A stretch of 64,000 nucleotides of DNA from Deinococcus sp. QL22 (GCF_023370075.1 NZ_CP097157.1:98629-162628); one strand, 5' to 3'; positions 17,657-27,066 are shown, counted from the first letter of the stretch. Program-made: numbers and translations. Notes: generated from the letters alone by a model not told the origin.

Positions 17657-17902
17657 TTAGGAAAATAAAGTGACATGAGTTACTAAGCACTTAACTTGAC
17701 AGAACCGTTCGCGGCGTAACAGGTACAGCCGTCCCCCCCCGGCGGTCAGGGGTTGCCAGCTCACGGCAGACGTCAAGGTGCCCTGCCAAGTGTCGTTCAG
17801 GGCGGCGGGGCCATCGGGGATCTTCAGGGTTTCGGGCGTCGCAGACGGACAGGCGGTGAGGAGGGACAGGCAGGCTGTGAGAGGCAGGAGCAACCGCTTC
17901 AT
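17657..17902 (-). pseudogene. Lipoprotein gene, 5' part only
   Basis: The frame begins with a clear lipoprotein signal (LTACLSLLTACPS) and a mature start PETLKIPDGPAALNDTWQG, then loses sense after about residue 65 and runs into A+T-rich DNA. It looks truncated by a junction near 17710. Confidence 0.55.
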
Positions 17903-18019
17903 GCCTGACCATAGCAGCCGGTGGGGCAGAACGAGGACGCAAATGCGCGTCTTTATTGAGAGCGACCAGCCAACTCTGCCCAGCTCAGCGGCATCGGTTC
18001 AGGCCAGAGGAACCGGGTG

Positions 18020-18331
18020 TCAAAGGGCTTGTGGCGCGACCACCAGCCGCTGCACGTCGTCACCGAGGCGCACGAAGTGCTTGGCGTTGAGCGTCACCAA
18101 CCCCACTGCCCCTGCCCGCAACGCCGCCTGAGCGATCAACGTGTCGTAGATGGCTCCACCTTGCAGCCCGAGGTCTCGGCAGCGGCTCATGGCGTCGAAG
18201 TAGTCGGCAGGCAGCAACGGCAACACCTTCCACGTCTGCGTGAGGCTGTCCAGCACGGCGCGCACTTGCGTGCCCGCAGGAAAGACGGTTGCGGGGGTGA
18301 GTTCGACAGCGCTGAGTCGGGCCAGTACCAT
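18020..18331 (-). pseudogene. PIN-domain (VapC-type) toxin, C-terminal half
   Basis: The 103 residues hold the second half of a PIN ribonuclease: LQGGAIYDTLIAQAAL with the conserved acidic residue and LVTLNAKHF. The first conserved Asp and the first half of the fold are missing, replaced by the promoter of the divergent lipoprotein gene. No antitoxin frame is present. VapC toxins cleave RNA; this copy should be inactive. Confidence 0.75.
18326..18331 (+). promoter_or_regulatory. Leaderless -10 box
   Basis: TACCAT lies 6 nt before the ATG at 18338 and supports that start over longer frames. Confidence 0.55.
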
Positions 18332-18337
18332 GGGACG

Positions 18338-18802
18338 ATGCGCATCCTCCTGTTGATCCCCTTCGTGTTGGTGAGCTGCGGCCTTCAAGCTCCCTCCACC
18401 TGCCCCGCTGGCATCGTGACTGGGATGATCAGCATCGAGTCTGCAAGGATCGCGGGCGCCAATGCCAGTCTCCCGACCGTGTACATCCGGAACGTGGTGA
18501 AGGATGGCCAGCCCGTGACCCCCTTGCAAGCGACTGGATTGGAAGGCTCGGCGGGCGGGACGGTCTCCGGCATTCGGGTTGAAGCTGACCGGCTGGTATG
18601 CGATCTAGCATGCCGCTTCGGGCAGCCGGGCCGGTACACCTTCGACGTCAGCGCGCCCGGCGCCGCAGCGCAGTCGGTCGCGGTCAACATCCCCGGCCGC
18701 AACGCCGGGGGGTGCGGCGGGATTACGACCGGAACGCCAGTCACGGTCAACCTGACCTTCCAGCCAGACCAGGCCAGCCGTGCAGTGCGGGATTCCAACT
18801 GA
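18338..18802 (+). CDS. Small lipoprotein
   Basis: The 154-residue product has a lipoprotein signal (LLIPFVLVSC, Cys 14). The mature part is beta-rich (MISIESARIAGANASLPTVY, CDLACRFGQPGRYTFDVSA) with two Cys pairs and probably forms one Ig-like domain outside the membrane. The 261-residue open frame begins far upstream, over the PIN remnant, but the leaderless promoter fixes the start. No family was recognised. Confidence 0.7.
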   Translation: MRILLLIPFVLVSCGLQAPSTCPAGIVTGMISIESARIAGANASLPTVYIRNVVKDGQPVTPLQATGLEGSAGGTVSGIRVEADRLVCDLACRFGQPGRYTFDVSAPGAAAQSVAVNIPGRNAGGCGGITTGTPVTVNLTFQPDQASRAVRDSN

Positions 18803-18943
18803 TGCGGGAATCCGTCCCAAGCAGGGCAGCAACACCCGCACCGACGACAATCTCTATGCGGGCCTCATGTTTAGACCTTGCCGGAGAGCGGCTCTTCTGA
18901 TCGCCCCTGTTCTCAGCATTAGCCTTCACAGCTTCGGACACAG

Positions 18944-19573
18944 GTGAGTCTAAAAGACCGCCGGATCAGCACCCTGGTCACGGTCTGGAGCGCACTGGGC
19001 CTGCTCGCTGGCTTCGCGTTGCTCGGCTACAACTTCCTGGATACGCTGTTTGCCGGGGATGCGTTGAGTAATAGGGATGCACCATCGGACGGGGTTGACC
19101 GGGTGCGGTACACGCTGCTGGGCCTCCAGTACTTCAGCAGAGACGGGCCGCTGACCGGGCCGCACTTGGGTCAGTCCCTCGCGTTGGGATGGCTTGCCCT
19201 CACAGCGCTGCTGATGTGGGGCCTGTGCCAGCCCAGGACGCGCTCTTCTGCCCACCGCGTCCTGCGAGCCAGCCTGCTGAGTTTGGCCCTCGTTGGCGGT
19301 GGAGGTGGACTCATCCTGGCGCTGGCCGAGCACCGCCACAATCTCCTCCTAGCACGGCCCACCCTCGGGTTGGACGAATTTGACCCCCCCGGGATGACCA
19401 CCGCTTCCGTGGCGACGCTGGATGCCTCGCGCTGCACTCGTTGGGTCGAGAACCGGGGCTGCGCCGAGCAAATCGCATTGACTTTCCCGAACCCCAGCCT
19501 CTGGGGCGCACTGGCCGTGTTCGTCACTGCCGGCGTGGGTCTGCGACGCGCATCACGTGTCGGTGAAACTTGA
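18944..19573 (+). CDS. Membrane protein, three or four spans
   Basis: The 209-residue protein has hydrophobic spans near 12-32, 80-97, 108-128 and 182-200, with an extracellular loop before the last span containing two Cys (ASRCTRWVENRGCAEQ). The GTG start lacks a good ribosome site. A degenerate second copy lies at 52105-52634. The family is not recognised. Its position next to a fragment of a BsuPI-like gene recurs in both copies. Confidence 0.6.
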   Translation: MSLKDRRISTLVTVWSALGLLAGFALLGYNFLDTLFAGDALSNRDAPSDGVDRVRYTLLGLQYFSRDGPLTGPHLGQSLALGWLALTALLMWGLCQPRTRSSAHRVLRASLLSLALVGGGGGLILALAEHRHNLLLARPTLGLDEFDPPGMTTASVATLDASRCTRWVENRGCAEQIALTFPNPSLWGALAVFVTAGVGLRRASRVGET

Positions 19574-19905
19574 GCACAAGCTAGAGCTGGTGTTGGAGAG
19601 GCCAGAATGTCGGCCTTCGGCAGGTCAAGCCCTGCTCAGCCCTTCCAGCCCAGAGGCTGAACGAACGCGCTGGCGAGCCGTCCCAGCACGCCCGCTGGTC
19701 AGGACACAGGCCGTCATTCCTGAGTGGGACGTCACTGCCCCACTATTTCGTCAGCGTGAAGGGAAACGGTTCCTCCCCGTAGACCCAGGCATACTGCCCC
19801 GGTTGGAGTGTGTTCAGATTGTTCCAGGGAAAGCTGGGGAAGGTCGCCGTCTCGCCCGGCTGAATCAGGCGGGTGCGCAACTCTAGGGTGCAGACGATGC
19901 GGCGG
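19040..19905. repeat. Segmental duplication, copy 1
   Basis: About 865 bp are closely related to 52105-52977 in the same orientation, beginning at GATACGCTGTTTGCCGGGGA in both. The identity looks high, but I could not compute it. Confidence 0.8.
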
Positions 19906-19930
19906 GTGGTTAGGGGCTGTATGCCAAGGG
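19743..19930 (-). pseudogene. C-terminal fragment of a BsuPI-like secreted protein
   Basis: The minus frame reads RLIQPGETATFPSFPWNNLN then TLQPGQYAWVYGEEPFPFTL and stops at TAG. This end resembles the final strands of BsuPI (intracellular proteinase inhibitor) domains. The 5' part is missing. The copy at 52813-53139 keeps more of the N-terminus but has a stop at the corresponding Trp. Confidence 0.6.
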
Positions 19931-19998
19931 TGAACCTGGAGTGAACCCCTCAGACATGGGTTCACTCCGAGCTGAAGTCGCTACTCGTTGCTTTCACC

Positions 19999-21201
19999 CT
20001 ACCGAACCGGCCGGAAGGCACTGAGTTTGCCTCCCCAGACCAGCAATTGCTGCCGAGGTGCGTCAAATATGACTGTCCCTGTTTTTCCTTGGGCATAGGG
20101 CAGTTCTGTCGTTGAGCGGCCTAGGATAGAACCATCCTCCGTGTCGACAGCCCACAGGAAGCCATTTGTGGCGTACATCACCCCATTGACGAAGCTTGGA
20201 ACTTGACCAAATGACCCGCCCAGTGGGGGACTGAAGACAAAACGTGTTGCACCCGTGCTCGCTTCTAGCGCGGTGTAGCATCGGTCACCCAGTGGGGAGA
20301 CCACCACCACGTCATCTCGAACGATCAGGTGAGACAGGATATTGGTCGCCCCACCGGGACAAAGGATGCTGGTGTTCTTCCAGAGTTCGGTGCCGCTCTG
20401 TGTATACGCTGTCACAACGGATGTCCCTTGGACATGAACAACAATGCTTCCTCTTCCGCTTTGGACGACGCCCAGGTGCGGAGTATCTCCCGCTTGGGTA
20501 GCAAACAGGGTTTTCCGCCAATTTTCCTGCCCAGTGAGGGCGTCTAACTTGACCACCTCGGTGCTGGCTTGTTGTTGTTCAGGTGACCCTTTCGATTCAA
20601 TAACGTAACAGGCCTGCTCCTGCACAGCGCAGGAAAGTGATGGGAATCGGGCAATTCCTGTAGAAGAAAGGGCTTTGACATCAAAGCGCCAGAGGGGCTG
20701 CGCAGGGAGTTCAGAGGACAGGAGATCGTCGATTCGGTACGCGAGGAGGGTGCTGTGCATAGGGAGAATGAACACCTCTCCGACCACCTGAACGGAGGTC
20801 GAAATGAGATGGCCCAACGCCTGCTCTGGAACACTCAGGGGCAACTCAGTCCTGCTCTGTTCTTGTCCTGCCGGATTGATCACTGCAATTTGGTGTTTTC
20901 CATTGAAGTAAATCAGGTGATTGCCGACCACCGCACTCTCGTGACCATAAAATATTTCTGAGGTACGCCACGCTACTTTGCGAGAGTTGAGGTCGTAGGC
21001 AACCTCGCCGAGTGACTTTTGATACTTGCTGTCATTTTCTTCGGCAATGATCAGGTCACCAAAGTGAACGGGTGTGTCTCCGCTTACCAAAGCTTCGCTC
21101 GATATAGGAACAAGGGGGGGATACATGGCTGTCTCCCCTTGATCTGCGCCTCTTGAGCAACTGCAGAGGGCCACAGTGAACAGACATAGGGCACGTTTCA
21201 T
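19999..21201 (-). CDS. PQQ-like beta-propeller lipoprotein
   Basis: The 400-residue product has a lipoprotein signal (CLFTVALCSC) and propeller blades with the PQQ-repeat form: VAYDLNSRKVAWRTSEI, VVKLDALTGQENWRKTLF, VTAYTQSGTELWKNTSI and WAVDTEDGSILGRST. The upstream ATGs are unlikely because AAGGAGAAG lies 4 bases before the ATG at 21201. Such proteins include outer-membrane assembly factors (BamB-like) and secreted dehydrogenase relatives. No cofactor ligands can be named, so a scaffold role is equally possible. Confidence 0.78.
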   Translation of the reverse strand: MKRALCLFTVALCSCSRGADQGETAMYPPLVPISSEALVSGDTPVHFGDLIIAEENDSKYQKSLGEVAYDLNSRKVAWRTSEIFYGHESAVVGNHLIYFNGKHQIAVINPAGQEQSRTELPLSVPEQALGHLISTSVQVVGEVFILPMHSTLLAYRIDDLLSSELPAQPLWRFDVKALSSTGIARFPSLSCAVQEQACYVIESKGSPEQQQASTEVVKLDALTGQENWRKTLFATQAGDTPHLGVVQSGRGSIVVHVQGTSVVTAYTQSGTELWKNTSILCPGGATNILSHLIVRDDVVVVSPLGDRCYTALEASTGATRFVFSPPLGGSFGQVPSFVNGVMYATNGFLWAVDTEDGSILGRSTTELPYAQGKTGTVIFDAPRQQLLVWGGKLSAFRPVR

Positions 21202-21426
21202 TTGCTTCTCCTTAAACGCTGCTTTACAAGCTAAATAGGTGGAGTTCTCGGGATAAGGGTCAGGATGGGGAGCTGCGGCGCGTGCAGGGATGTCATTCCA
21301 GGTAAGCGGGACAGGGGGGATGATCCTGGGGTCACGGACAGCCAGTGTATGGGCGGGACGCTCGGCACATTGCCGCAAATCAGCAGCCACTGTGTGCGAC
21401 TGAGTGTGCATTTTTCTTTTCGCGCT

Positions 21427-21511
21427 GGGGTCTGTCGGCCAAGGGTGATCGGCGCATACCATGCATCTGATGACAGATCAGGACAAAGTTATCTCGCCAT
21501 GGACACCTAGG
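21427..21511 (+). repeat. 85-bp direct repeat, copy 1
   Basis: It matches 21902-21986 with few differences and contains the leader and first codons of the gene that starts at 21936 (MTDQDKV). It lies on the far side of the truncated IS5. Confidence 0.75.
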
Positions 21512-21901
21512 GTGTGTAGGCTAAGGGTTGAAATTTGGGGGAATGAGAGTATCTTTTCGTGCTGTGGCACGAAGAAATCACGGATGAACAGTGGCAACGT
21601 CTGCCACCCCTCCTGCCACCCCTGCTCGGTCTGGGACGTCCTTATTTAGAGCACCGCCCCATCGTCAGCGGCATCCTCTGGGTGCTCAGAACGGGTGCTC
21701 CCTGGCGCGACCGTTTCAGAGCGCTTTGGCAAATGGATGACCATCTCCAGCCGCTTCCGCTGTTGGACTGCCAAGGGGATTTGGCAGCACATCTGGTCGA
21801 TACACTTTGTCGATGGCACTGTGGTTCGGGCACATCAGTGTGCTGCAGGGGCACGTGGTGGCCAAGAAGAAGAAGCATTGGGACGATCACGAGGCGGCTT
21901 T
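21512..21901 (+). mobile_element. Truncated IS5, transposase 5' part
   Basis: It begins with the IS5 end (GTGTAGGCTAAGGGTTGAAA) and continues through LWHEEITDEQWQRLPPLLP and GILWVLRTGAPWRD, with at least one frame change. The similarity to the IS5 at 22864-23760 stops at CACGAGGCGG, where the second 85-bp repeat begins. The 3' half is absent. Confidence 0.75.
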
Positions 21902-21986
21902 AGGGTCTGTCGGCCAAGGGTGATAGGCGCATATCATGCATCGGATGACAGATCAGGACAAAGTGGTCTCGCCATGGACACTAGAC
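21902..21986 (+). repeat. 85-bp direct repeat, copy 2
   Basis: The counterpart of 21427-21511. This copy is joined to the intact downstream gene. Confidence 0.75.
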
Positions 21987-22868
21987 GACGTTCACTTTCT
22001 TCAACAGGTCTGGGGCGGCGCCTGCCTGCCCTACACATTGCCTGACCCAACGATCGCTGCCCCTGACGTCATGTTCCTCTTGGGAACGCTCGGACTTCCG
22101 CTTGAGCTTGCCATTTCAGCCTCTCCGAAACTATCGATCCATTCTGCTCAGCGCGTCATCCTCGAGCTGATGTCCCCCGAAGTCATCGGCACAAAACTGA
22201 AGATAGGGACGATTGGTTTTCTTCCTGAGACATTGAATGACCTGTTTGTAGACCTGACCTCAGGTCGTGTTGAAAAGGCATTTCGCCGATCCCCAATGGA
22301 GTTCACGCCCATCGCCAACTCCATTCTCGACTTCCATTTTCAGATGCTCTTGTTTCGGGAGTACGTCCCTCATCGTCCGGCTACGACTGACCGTGCCGGG
22401 CTGCTTCTTCAGGTACTCGCTGCATTCTTGACCACGATTGACGCGCCTCATGATCCCTTCTTCAATAGGCTTTTTATGAGTCTGGCGGATGACTTCATCC
22501 TTGAATTGGATTGGAACGAGCCCGCGCGGCTCATGACCGACGACTTGCTGTGCACTTTCAAAGTCTCTCCACAGGACATTCGGCGGGTCAGGCCGCATCA
22601 TCTGCCGCTGCTGTCGCTGTATGGCGACTTCAGCACCGATGCCTGGCAAGCCGTTCGAGACGTGCAAGCGAGACTGTGGCCCGACGAGGACGAGTTGGAG
22701 TCCAACCTCAGGGACCTAGTGACGGAATGCCTCAGATGTGACCGGCAACCACCATCACACCATGATGGGCAGCGCTCCCTCCTCAACCAACTGGTGAGAT
22801 ACAGGGTGCAACAGATGGCGCGTGAATATGGATTTCCGTACCTCGTTGCTTCATTAGATCAAGCCTGA
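21936..22868 (+). CDS. Hypothetical soluble protein
   Basis: The 310-residue frame has natural composition but no domain that I recognise. It is helical, with IGTIGFLPETLNDLFVDLT and ANSILDFHFQMLLFREYVP as conserved-looking stretches, and has no signal peptide or membrane span. The start may be the second Met (MTDQDKV). Its 5' end is duplicated on the other side of a truncated IS5, and an intact IS5 abuts its stop codon, so it is wedged between elements but apparently whole. Confidence 0.62.
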   Translation: MHRMTDQDKVVSPWTLDDVHFLQQVWGGACLPYTLPDPTIAAPDVMFLLGTLGLPLELAISASPKLSIHSAQRVILELMSPEVIGTKLKIGTIGFLPETLNDLFVDLTSGRVEKAFRRSPMEFTPIANSILDFHFQMLLFREYVPHRPATTDRAGLLLQVLAAFLTTIDAPHDPFFNRLFMSLADDFILELDWNEPARLMTDDLLCTFKVSPQDIRRVRPHHLPLLSLYGDFSTDAWQAVRDVQARLWPDEDELESNLRDLVTECLRCDRQPPSHHDGQRSLLNQLVRYRVQQMAREYGFPYLVASLDQA

Positions 22869-23760
22869 AGATGCACAGCGACGTCAACTCTTTGGTGCAA
22901 GTTGATTCAGTGACATCCAAATGAAGACCGCCGCCAGTGTCCACCAGCCTTGATAACTCATCGCTCGCTTGTCGTACCGGGTCGCAATCCGCCGAAAGCT
23001 CTTGAAGCGGTTGACCAGACGCTCAATCTTGTTCCGCTGCTTGTACAGCACAGCATCAAAGCAAATGTTGTCTCCCTGATCCTTGCGCCGAGGAATCGTG
23101 ACCCGAATGCCACAGCGATGCAGATACTTGCGAACGATCATGTAGCTGTAGCCTTTGTCGCCCACCAGACGATCTGGACGAATTCTGGGACGTCCTGGTC
23201 CTGCACGAACCACCGCGCCAGTCTCCAACAGAGGTTGCAGGTATTTGGATTCGTGGCGTTCTCCGCCACTCAGGACGAAGGCCATGGGCTTTCCGTGTCC
23301 TTCAGCACGCAGATGGATCTTGGTACTGAACCCGCCTCGTGATCGTCCCAGCGCTTCCTCTTCTTGCCCACCTCGTGCGCCTGCAGCACATTGATGCGCT
23401 CGCACCACCGTGCCATCCACAAAGTGGACCGACCAGTCGAGCTGACCCTTCAGGTCAGCTTCTCGTTGCAGTGCTGCCCAGATCTGCTGCCAAATGTCCT
23501 GGGCCGTCCAGCGACGGAAGCGGCTGGCGATCGTGGTCCATTTGCCGAAACGCTCTGGGACGTCGCGCCAGGGCGCACCTGTCCTGAGCACCCAGAGGAT
23601 GCCACTGACGATGGGGCGGTGCTCTAAATAAGGCCGTCCCAGACCAAAGCGGGATGGGAGGAGGGGTTCCAGACGTTTCCACTGCTCGTCGGTGATTTCT
23701 TCGCGCCACAGTACGAAAAGATACTGCTATGCCCTCAAATTTCAACACTTTGCCTACAGG
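22864..23760 (-). mobile_element. IS5-family element (IS427-like), apparently complete
   Basis: The boundaries are inferred: the left end is CCTGAAGATGCAC and the right complement CCTGTAGGCAAAG, an imperfect inverted repeat. The 897-bp size fits. The fused derivative at 8470 starts with the same left end, which supports the border. Its left end overlaps the last codons of the gene that ends at 22868. Confidence 0.7.
22884..23711 (-). CDS. IS5-family transposase
   Basis: The frame covers 275 residues if CTG at 23711 is used. The sibling copy at 21559 has GTG one codon earlier, which is GTA here, so the start codon may be damaged. DDE residues are visible in VHFVDGTVVRAH, LVGDKGYSYM and the glutamate of KIERLVNRFKSF, followed by RRIATRYDKR. 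The catalytic part is intact. Confidence 0.82.
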   Translation of the reverse strand: MWREEITDEQWKRLEPLLPSRFGLGRPYLEHRPIVSGILWVLRTGAPWRDVPERFGKWTTIASRFRRWTAQDIWQQIWAALQREADLKGQLDWSVHFVDGTVVRAHQCAAGARGGQEEEALGRSRGGFSTKIHLRAEGHGKPMAFVLSGGERHESKYLQPLLETGAVVRAGPGRPRIRPDRLVGDKGYSYMIVRKYLHRCGIRVTIPRRKDQGDNICFDAVLYKQRNKIERLVNRFKSFRRIATRYDKRAMSYQGWWTLAAVFIWMSLNQLAPKS

Positions 23761-23867
23761 CCTTAGCCCCAGTCGAGCTCCCTAGACCTGAATATCGGGA
23801 TTGGGGCTCAGCTCTTGACACTGCACCGAGGGCAACGGCGCTCCGCAGTAGGGCATTGACTAACATC

Positions 23868-24012
23868 TGGCACCTTAAATCTTGAGGCGGGTTTCTGCGT
23901 GCTGGAAGGCATCGAGGGCAGGCAATTCTAGAAGAAGTGCTTGACGACGGACTTCTGGAACAAACGAGAACCGAATGGTTCTCGCCAAAGCTCTCCAATC
24001 TGGCCAGACCTT
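23868..24012 (-). mobile_element. IS4 remnant, 3' end only
   Basis: It encodes the last 48 residues of the transposase at 26061-26772 (SFVPEVRRQALLLELPALDA) and the same terminal CTTAAATCTTGAGG. It lies in direct orientation with that second fragment, about 2.2 kb away. Confidence 0.75.
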
Positions 24013-24132
24013 AGCGGTGTTAAATGTGGACGTCGACCAGTTTCGATTTTCGCGTTCAAAGAGAGTTTTTGTCCATTTGAACACTGGAGTATGATATTTT
24101 GTACTCTATCTAGCTATTAGGAGGCGTGGCAC

Positions 24133-24501
24133 ATGAAATTTCTATGGCTTATTATGTTCCCAGTTATATGCACTCCCCTGATGAGCAAAAGTAGTGATAA
24201 ATCGGAGATAAATGTCTTGTCTATCGCAGGCATTTACGATAATATCAATGAGGGAGTCAGCATTTTGATTTTAGAGAAAGATAGGCGATACACTGTCACG
24301 GTTAGTAAATCTAACACAGTAACATCAGAAGGTAAGTGGTTTTTAGGAAAAAATTCCATAGTTTTGATAGACTGCGGGAAATCTAACTGCAAATCGCAGG
24401 GTGGTGTCTATCTTCCTATCGAACTTAAAAACGGCAGAGTATATGTATACACAGATCCTGACGGAAGAAGTGGATACATCAGCAGGAATATTTACAAATA
24501 G
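24133..24501 (+). CDS. Small exported protein, A+T-rich gene
   Basis: The 122-residue product starts with a signal peptide (KFLWLIMFPVICTPL). The mature part is beta-rich (SILILEKDRRYTVTV, GKWFLGKNSIVLIDC) and contains two Cys. AGGAGG precedes the ATG, and A+T content is far above the neighbours, which points to transfer. The strand order resembles the protein at 28048 and lipocalin-like small proteins. The function is unknown. Confidence 0.65.
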   Translation: MKFLWLIMFPVICTPLMSKSSDKSEINVLSIAGIYDNINEGVSILILEKDRRYTVTVSKSNTVTSEGKWFLGKNSIVLIDCGKSNCKSQGGVYLPIELKNGRVYVYTDPDGRSGYISRNIYK

Positions 24502-24557
24502 GGTTGTGTTGCCTTAACTGGCGTCACGGCAAGCCAAGGGCAAGGGTGATCCGAATC

Positions 24558-24923
24558 TCAGACCACCCCTGCCGCGACGATTGACCACGTCTGGAACGCT
24601 CGTTGCTGATTGCTTCTTCTTTCTGCGGCGGAAACACTGGTTCGGGAATGATGGTGGAGGTTGGTCACTCGGGCGTGCGTATTCAGGAACTCTTGAGCGC
24701 GTTTCCGTCGCCTGAACCCCTGCTGACTTCGCTCTTGTCGCCGTGTAGATCGGTGTTCTTGCTCAATGACGTTGTTGCACCTGGCTGTACAGATCACCTG
24801 CTGGTGGTCGACGTTGACTGACATCTTTGTGTGTTGAGCAGAGCTGTGGGAAGCTGTGCTTGTCACTCCCCCTCGAGCCATCAAGCCTGTTGACATCTTT
24901 GACCTTCCAAGGTCGGATTGCAA
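24558..24923 (-). pseudogene. IS6 transposase, C-terminal remnant
   Basis: The frame keeps ARCNNVIEQEHRSTRRQERS (with the catalytic Glu) and the RRRKRAQEFLNTHARV tail of an IS6 transposase. The first two Asp and the N-terminus are gone. It differs from the IS6 at 5.9 kb. Confidence 0.75.
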
Positions 24924-25045
24924 ATTCTGGCCGGCTCGAGGCCCTTTCGATCAGGCGCAACAGTATCTGAGGCCAAGAAGCCTGCACACAAAATCTCGCC
25001 GAGCGAACCGGGCTGTGATGACCTTTCCCTTTCCAGGAGGTTTTT

Positions 25046-26038
25046 ATGGTGGTACTCGGCATTGACGTGGGGAAAAGCGAGCTGTACGCCTGTCTCCTGC
25101 AACCCGAATTGAAACCAGCTCGGCAGGTGGTGGCCAACACCGCCGAAGGCCATACCGGTCTGCAGACCTGGCTGGAGACACAGGGCGTCACGGCCCAAGA
25201 GACCTCGGTGGTGATGGAAGCGACCGGCGTGTACTGGGAGCGAATCGCGTTGAAGCTTCACTTGGCAGGCTACCGGGTCAGTGTGGTTAACGCAGCGCAG
25301 ATTAAGTTCTATGCGAAAAGTACGTTGAGGCGGGGCAAAACAGACAAAATGGATGCCGAGCTGATTGCGCGGTATGGCGAGACGATGCATCCAGCCTGCT
25401 GGATGCCCGCTGAACGAGATCGAGAAGCACTCCGTGCTTTGATCCACGAACGGGATGCGGTCATTTCTCTGATCACTCTTGAAAAAGGACGTCAGCACGC
25501 CCTGGATCATCGTGAACAAGCTCTTGAGTTGGTCGTCCAACTGGGTCGAGAGCGCTTGGCGCTGCTTGAACAGCAGCGCGCCACGGTTGAACGGGCGATG
25601 GATGCGTGTGTGGCGGAATCCGCTGGACTCCGCGAACAAGTGGCCCTCCTGTCTTCCGTGCCGGGGATCGGGAAGTTGACCGCAGCGATCGTGCTGGCCG
25701 AGACGAGTCATCTCCAAGACGCCCAGGATTCGCGGCAATGGGCCGCTTACGCTGGATTGTCTCCGGTGCCGCGCCAGTCGGGCGCCATGGTGGGACGGTG
25801 TCGGATCTCTAAGATTGGAAACAGTCGACTGAGAAAGGCCTTTTACCTCTCGGCTGTCACGGTGTCTCGTCTCAAAAATCCGATGGGTGACTATTATCGA
25901 CGATTGGTTGCGGCAGGAAAGCCGAAGAAGGTCGCCCTGATTGCCCTGGCACGCAAAATCCTTCGCACAAGTTTCGCCGTCCTTCGGTCTGCGAAACCCT
26001 TCGAGCTGGGGTACCAACGCCCCCAAGTCGTCTCTTGA
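25046..26038 (+). CDS. IS110-family transposase
   Basis: The 330-residue protein is full length. The RuvC-like DEDD domain has D7 (GIDVGKS), a Glu in VVMEATGVYW and an Asp pair in KTDKMDAELIARY. The C-terminal Tnp_20 domain has SVPGIGKLTAAIV and the serine-containing CRISKIGNSRLRKAFY. An AGGAGG ribosome site lies 8 bases upstream. IS110 elements lack terminal repeats and use a flanking non-coding guide RNA, so the non-coding 24924-25045 segment may encode one. The element appears intact. Confidence 0.92.
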   Translation: MVVLGIDVGKSELYACLLQPELKPARQVVANTAEGHTGLQTWLETQGVTAQETSVVMEATGVYWERIALKLHLAGYRVSVVNAAQIKFYAKSTLRRGKTDKMDAELIARYGETMHPACWMPAERDREALRALIHERDAVISLITLEKGRQHALDHREQALELVVQLGRERLALLEQQRATVERAMDACVAESAGLREQVALLSSVPGIGKLTAAIVLAETSHLQDAQDSRQWAAYAGLSPVPRQSGAMVGRCRISKIGNSRLRKAFYLSAVTVSRLKNPMGDYYRRLVAAGKPKKVALIALARKILRTSFAVLRSAKPFELGYQRPQVVS

Positions 26039-26060
26039 CACCTGCGTTTCAACACAGTAT

Positions 26061-26772
26061 TTGCACCTTAAATCTTGAGGCGGGTTTCTGCGTGCTGGAA
26101 GGCATCGAGGGCAGCCAATTCTAGAAGAAGTGCTTGACGACGGACTTCTGGAACAAAGGAGAACCGAATGGTTCCCGCTAGAGCTCCCCAATCTGGCCAG
26201 ACCTGTGGTGTCGTCACGGATGTTTCCAGATCTTGGACATGACAGAGCAAAAAGGCCAAGGTGGAGAGACACCACCAACGAAACACGCCCTGTTTGCTGT
26301 GTTGGGCAAAGCGTTCAAGTCCAAAACGCCCGTTGATCGTTTTGAAGAACGCCTCTATCCTCCAGCGCCCTTTCCCGACCCGTGCGAGATAGATGCCGCC
26401 AAGATTGAGGTTGGACATCACAAAGCGTTGTTCAGGCTCCTTATTCCGGTGCAGCCAGACCCAGGAGATACACATGATCTGGTCAAGCCCACAGGGCTTG
26501 ACCAGATCGCCTCTGACCATGAGATCGCGCACCTGACGGCCATCCTTGAGCTTGCGTGTACAGCGGACACCCACCACGATGTCAAGGCCATGAGCAAGAA
26601 CACCTTGAATGAACTCAATACTCTCAAAGCCCCCGTCTGCATGTAAACGGGGACGCCGCTTGCCCGACAGCAACGCAGGGGGAACGGTACGGAGCAGCTT
26701 CAGGGCCAGTTGTGCAGGCGAAGGTGTCCCTTTGCCCCGCCATACCTGAACGACCTGCTGCTGAGTTTTGAC
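26061..26772 (-). pseudogene. IS4 transposase, 5'-truncated
   Basis: The frame (about 235 residues, no start codon) holds LHADGGFESIEFI, a YREK-like block read as GRWRIEAFFKTINGRFGLER, and the end FQHAETRLKI. The first third is lost at a junction near 26772. The junction sequence CTGACTACCAGTCAAAACTC also occurs at 59809-59828. Confidence 0.78.
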
Positions 26773-26823
26773 TGGTAGTCAGAGACTAGACGTTACTGTC
26801 TAGATCAACACCCCTTGAACATA

Positions 26824-27066
26824 TCATTTTTGAATGATGCATAGTATGCTGTAGTTTGCCAACATCAAATCATATTTTGATGTTGATGCTGAAGTCATTA
26901 CACTATTTTCGCCGTTGCTTTTAGGCAGAGCAGTGTCGACACGAATGGCTCCGTAGACTACCTGTTCATTGGTTGTTGTATCCATCCTATTGGCTACAGA
27001 ATTAAAACCGTCATCAAGCACGCTATTTATTTGCGATGCAATCACCAGTTTTTGATTCAAATCCAT
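26824..27066 (-). CDS. Small hypothetical protein, A+T-rich
   Basis: The 80-residue frame (MDLNQKLVIASQINSVLDDG and so on) has no signal peptide, no ribosome site and no known domain. It lies downstream of the lipoprotein at 28048, from which an insertion sequence separates it. It may be a fragment. Confidence 0.4.
   Translation of the reverse strand: MDLNQKLVIASQINSVLDDGFNSVANRMDTTTNEQVVYGAIRVDTALPKSNGENSVMTSASTSKYDLMLANYSILCIIQK

Noticed and set aside
18017..18337. 107-codon N-terminal extension of the 18.3-kb lipoprotein
   Set aside because: It is antisense to a PIN-domain remnant, while a -10 box and signal peptide fix the start at 18338.
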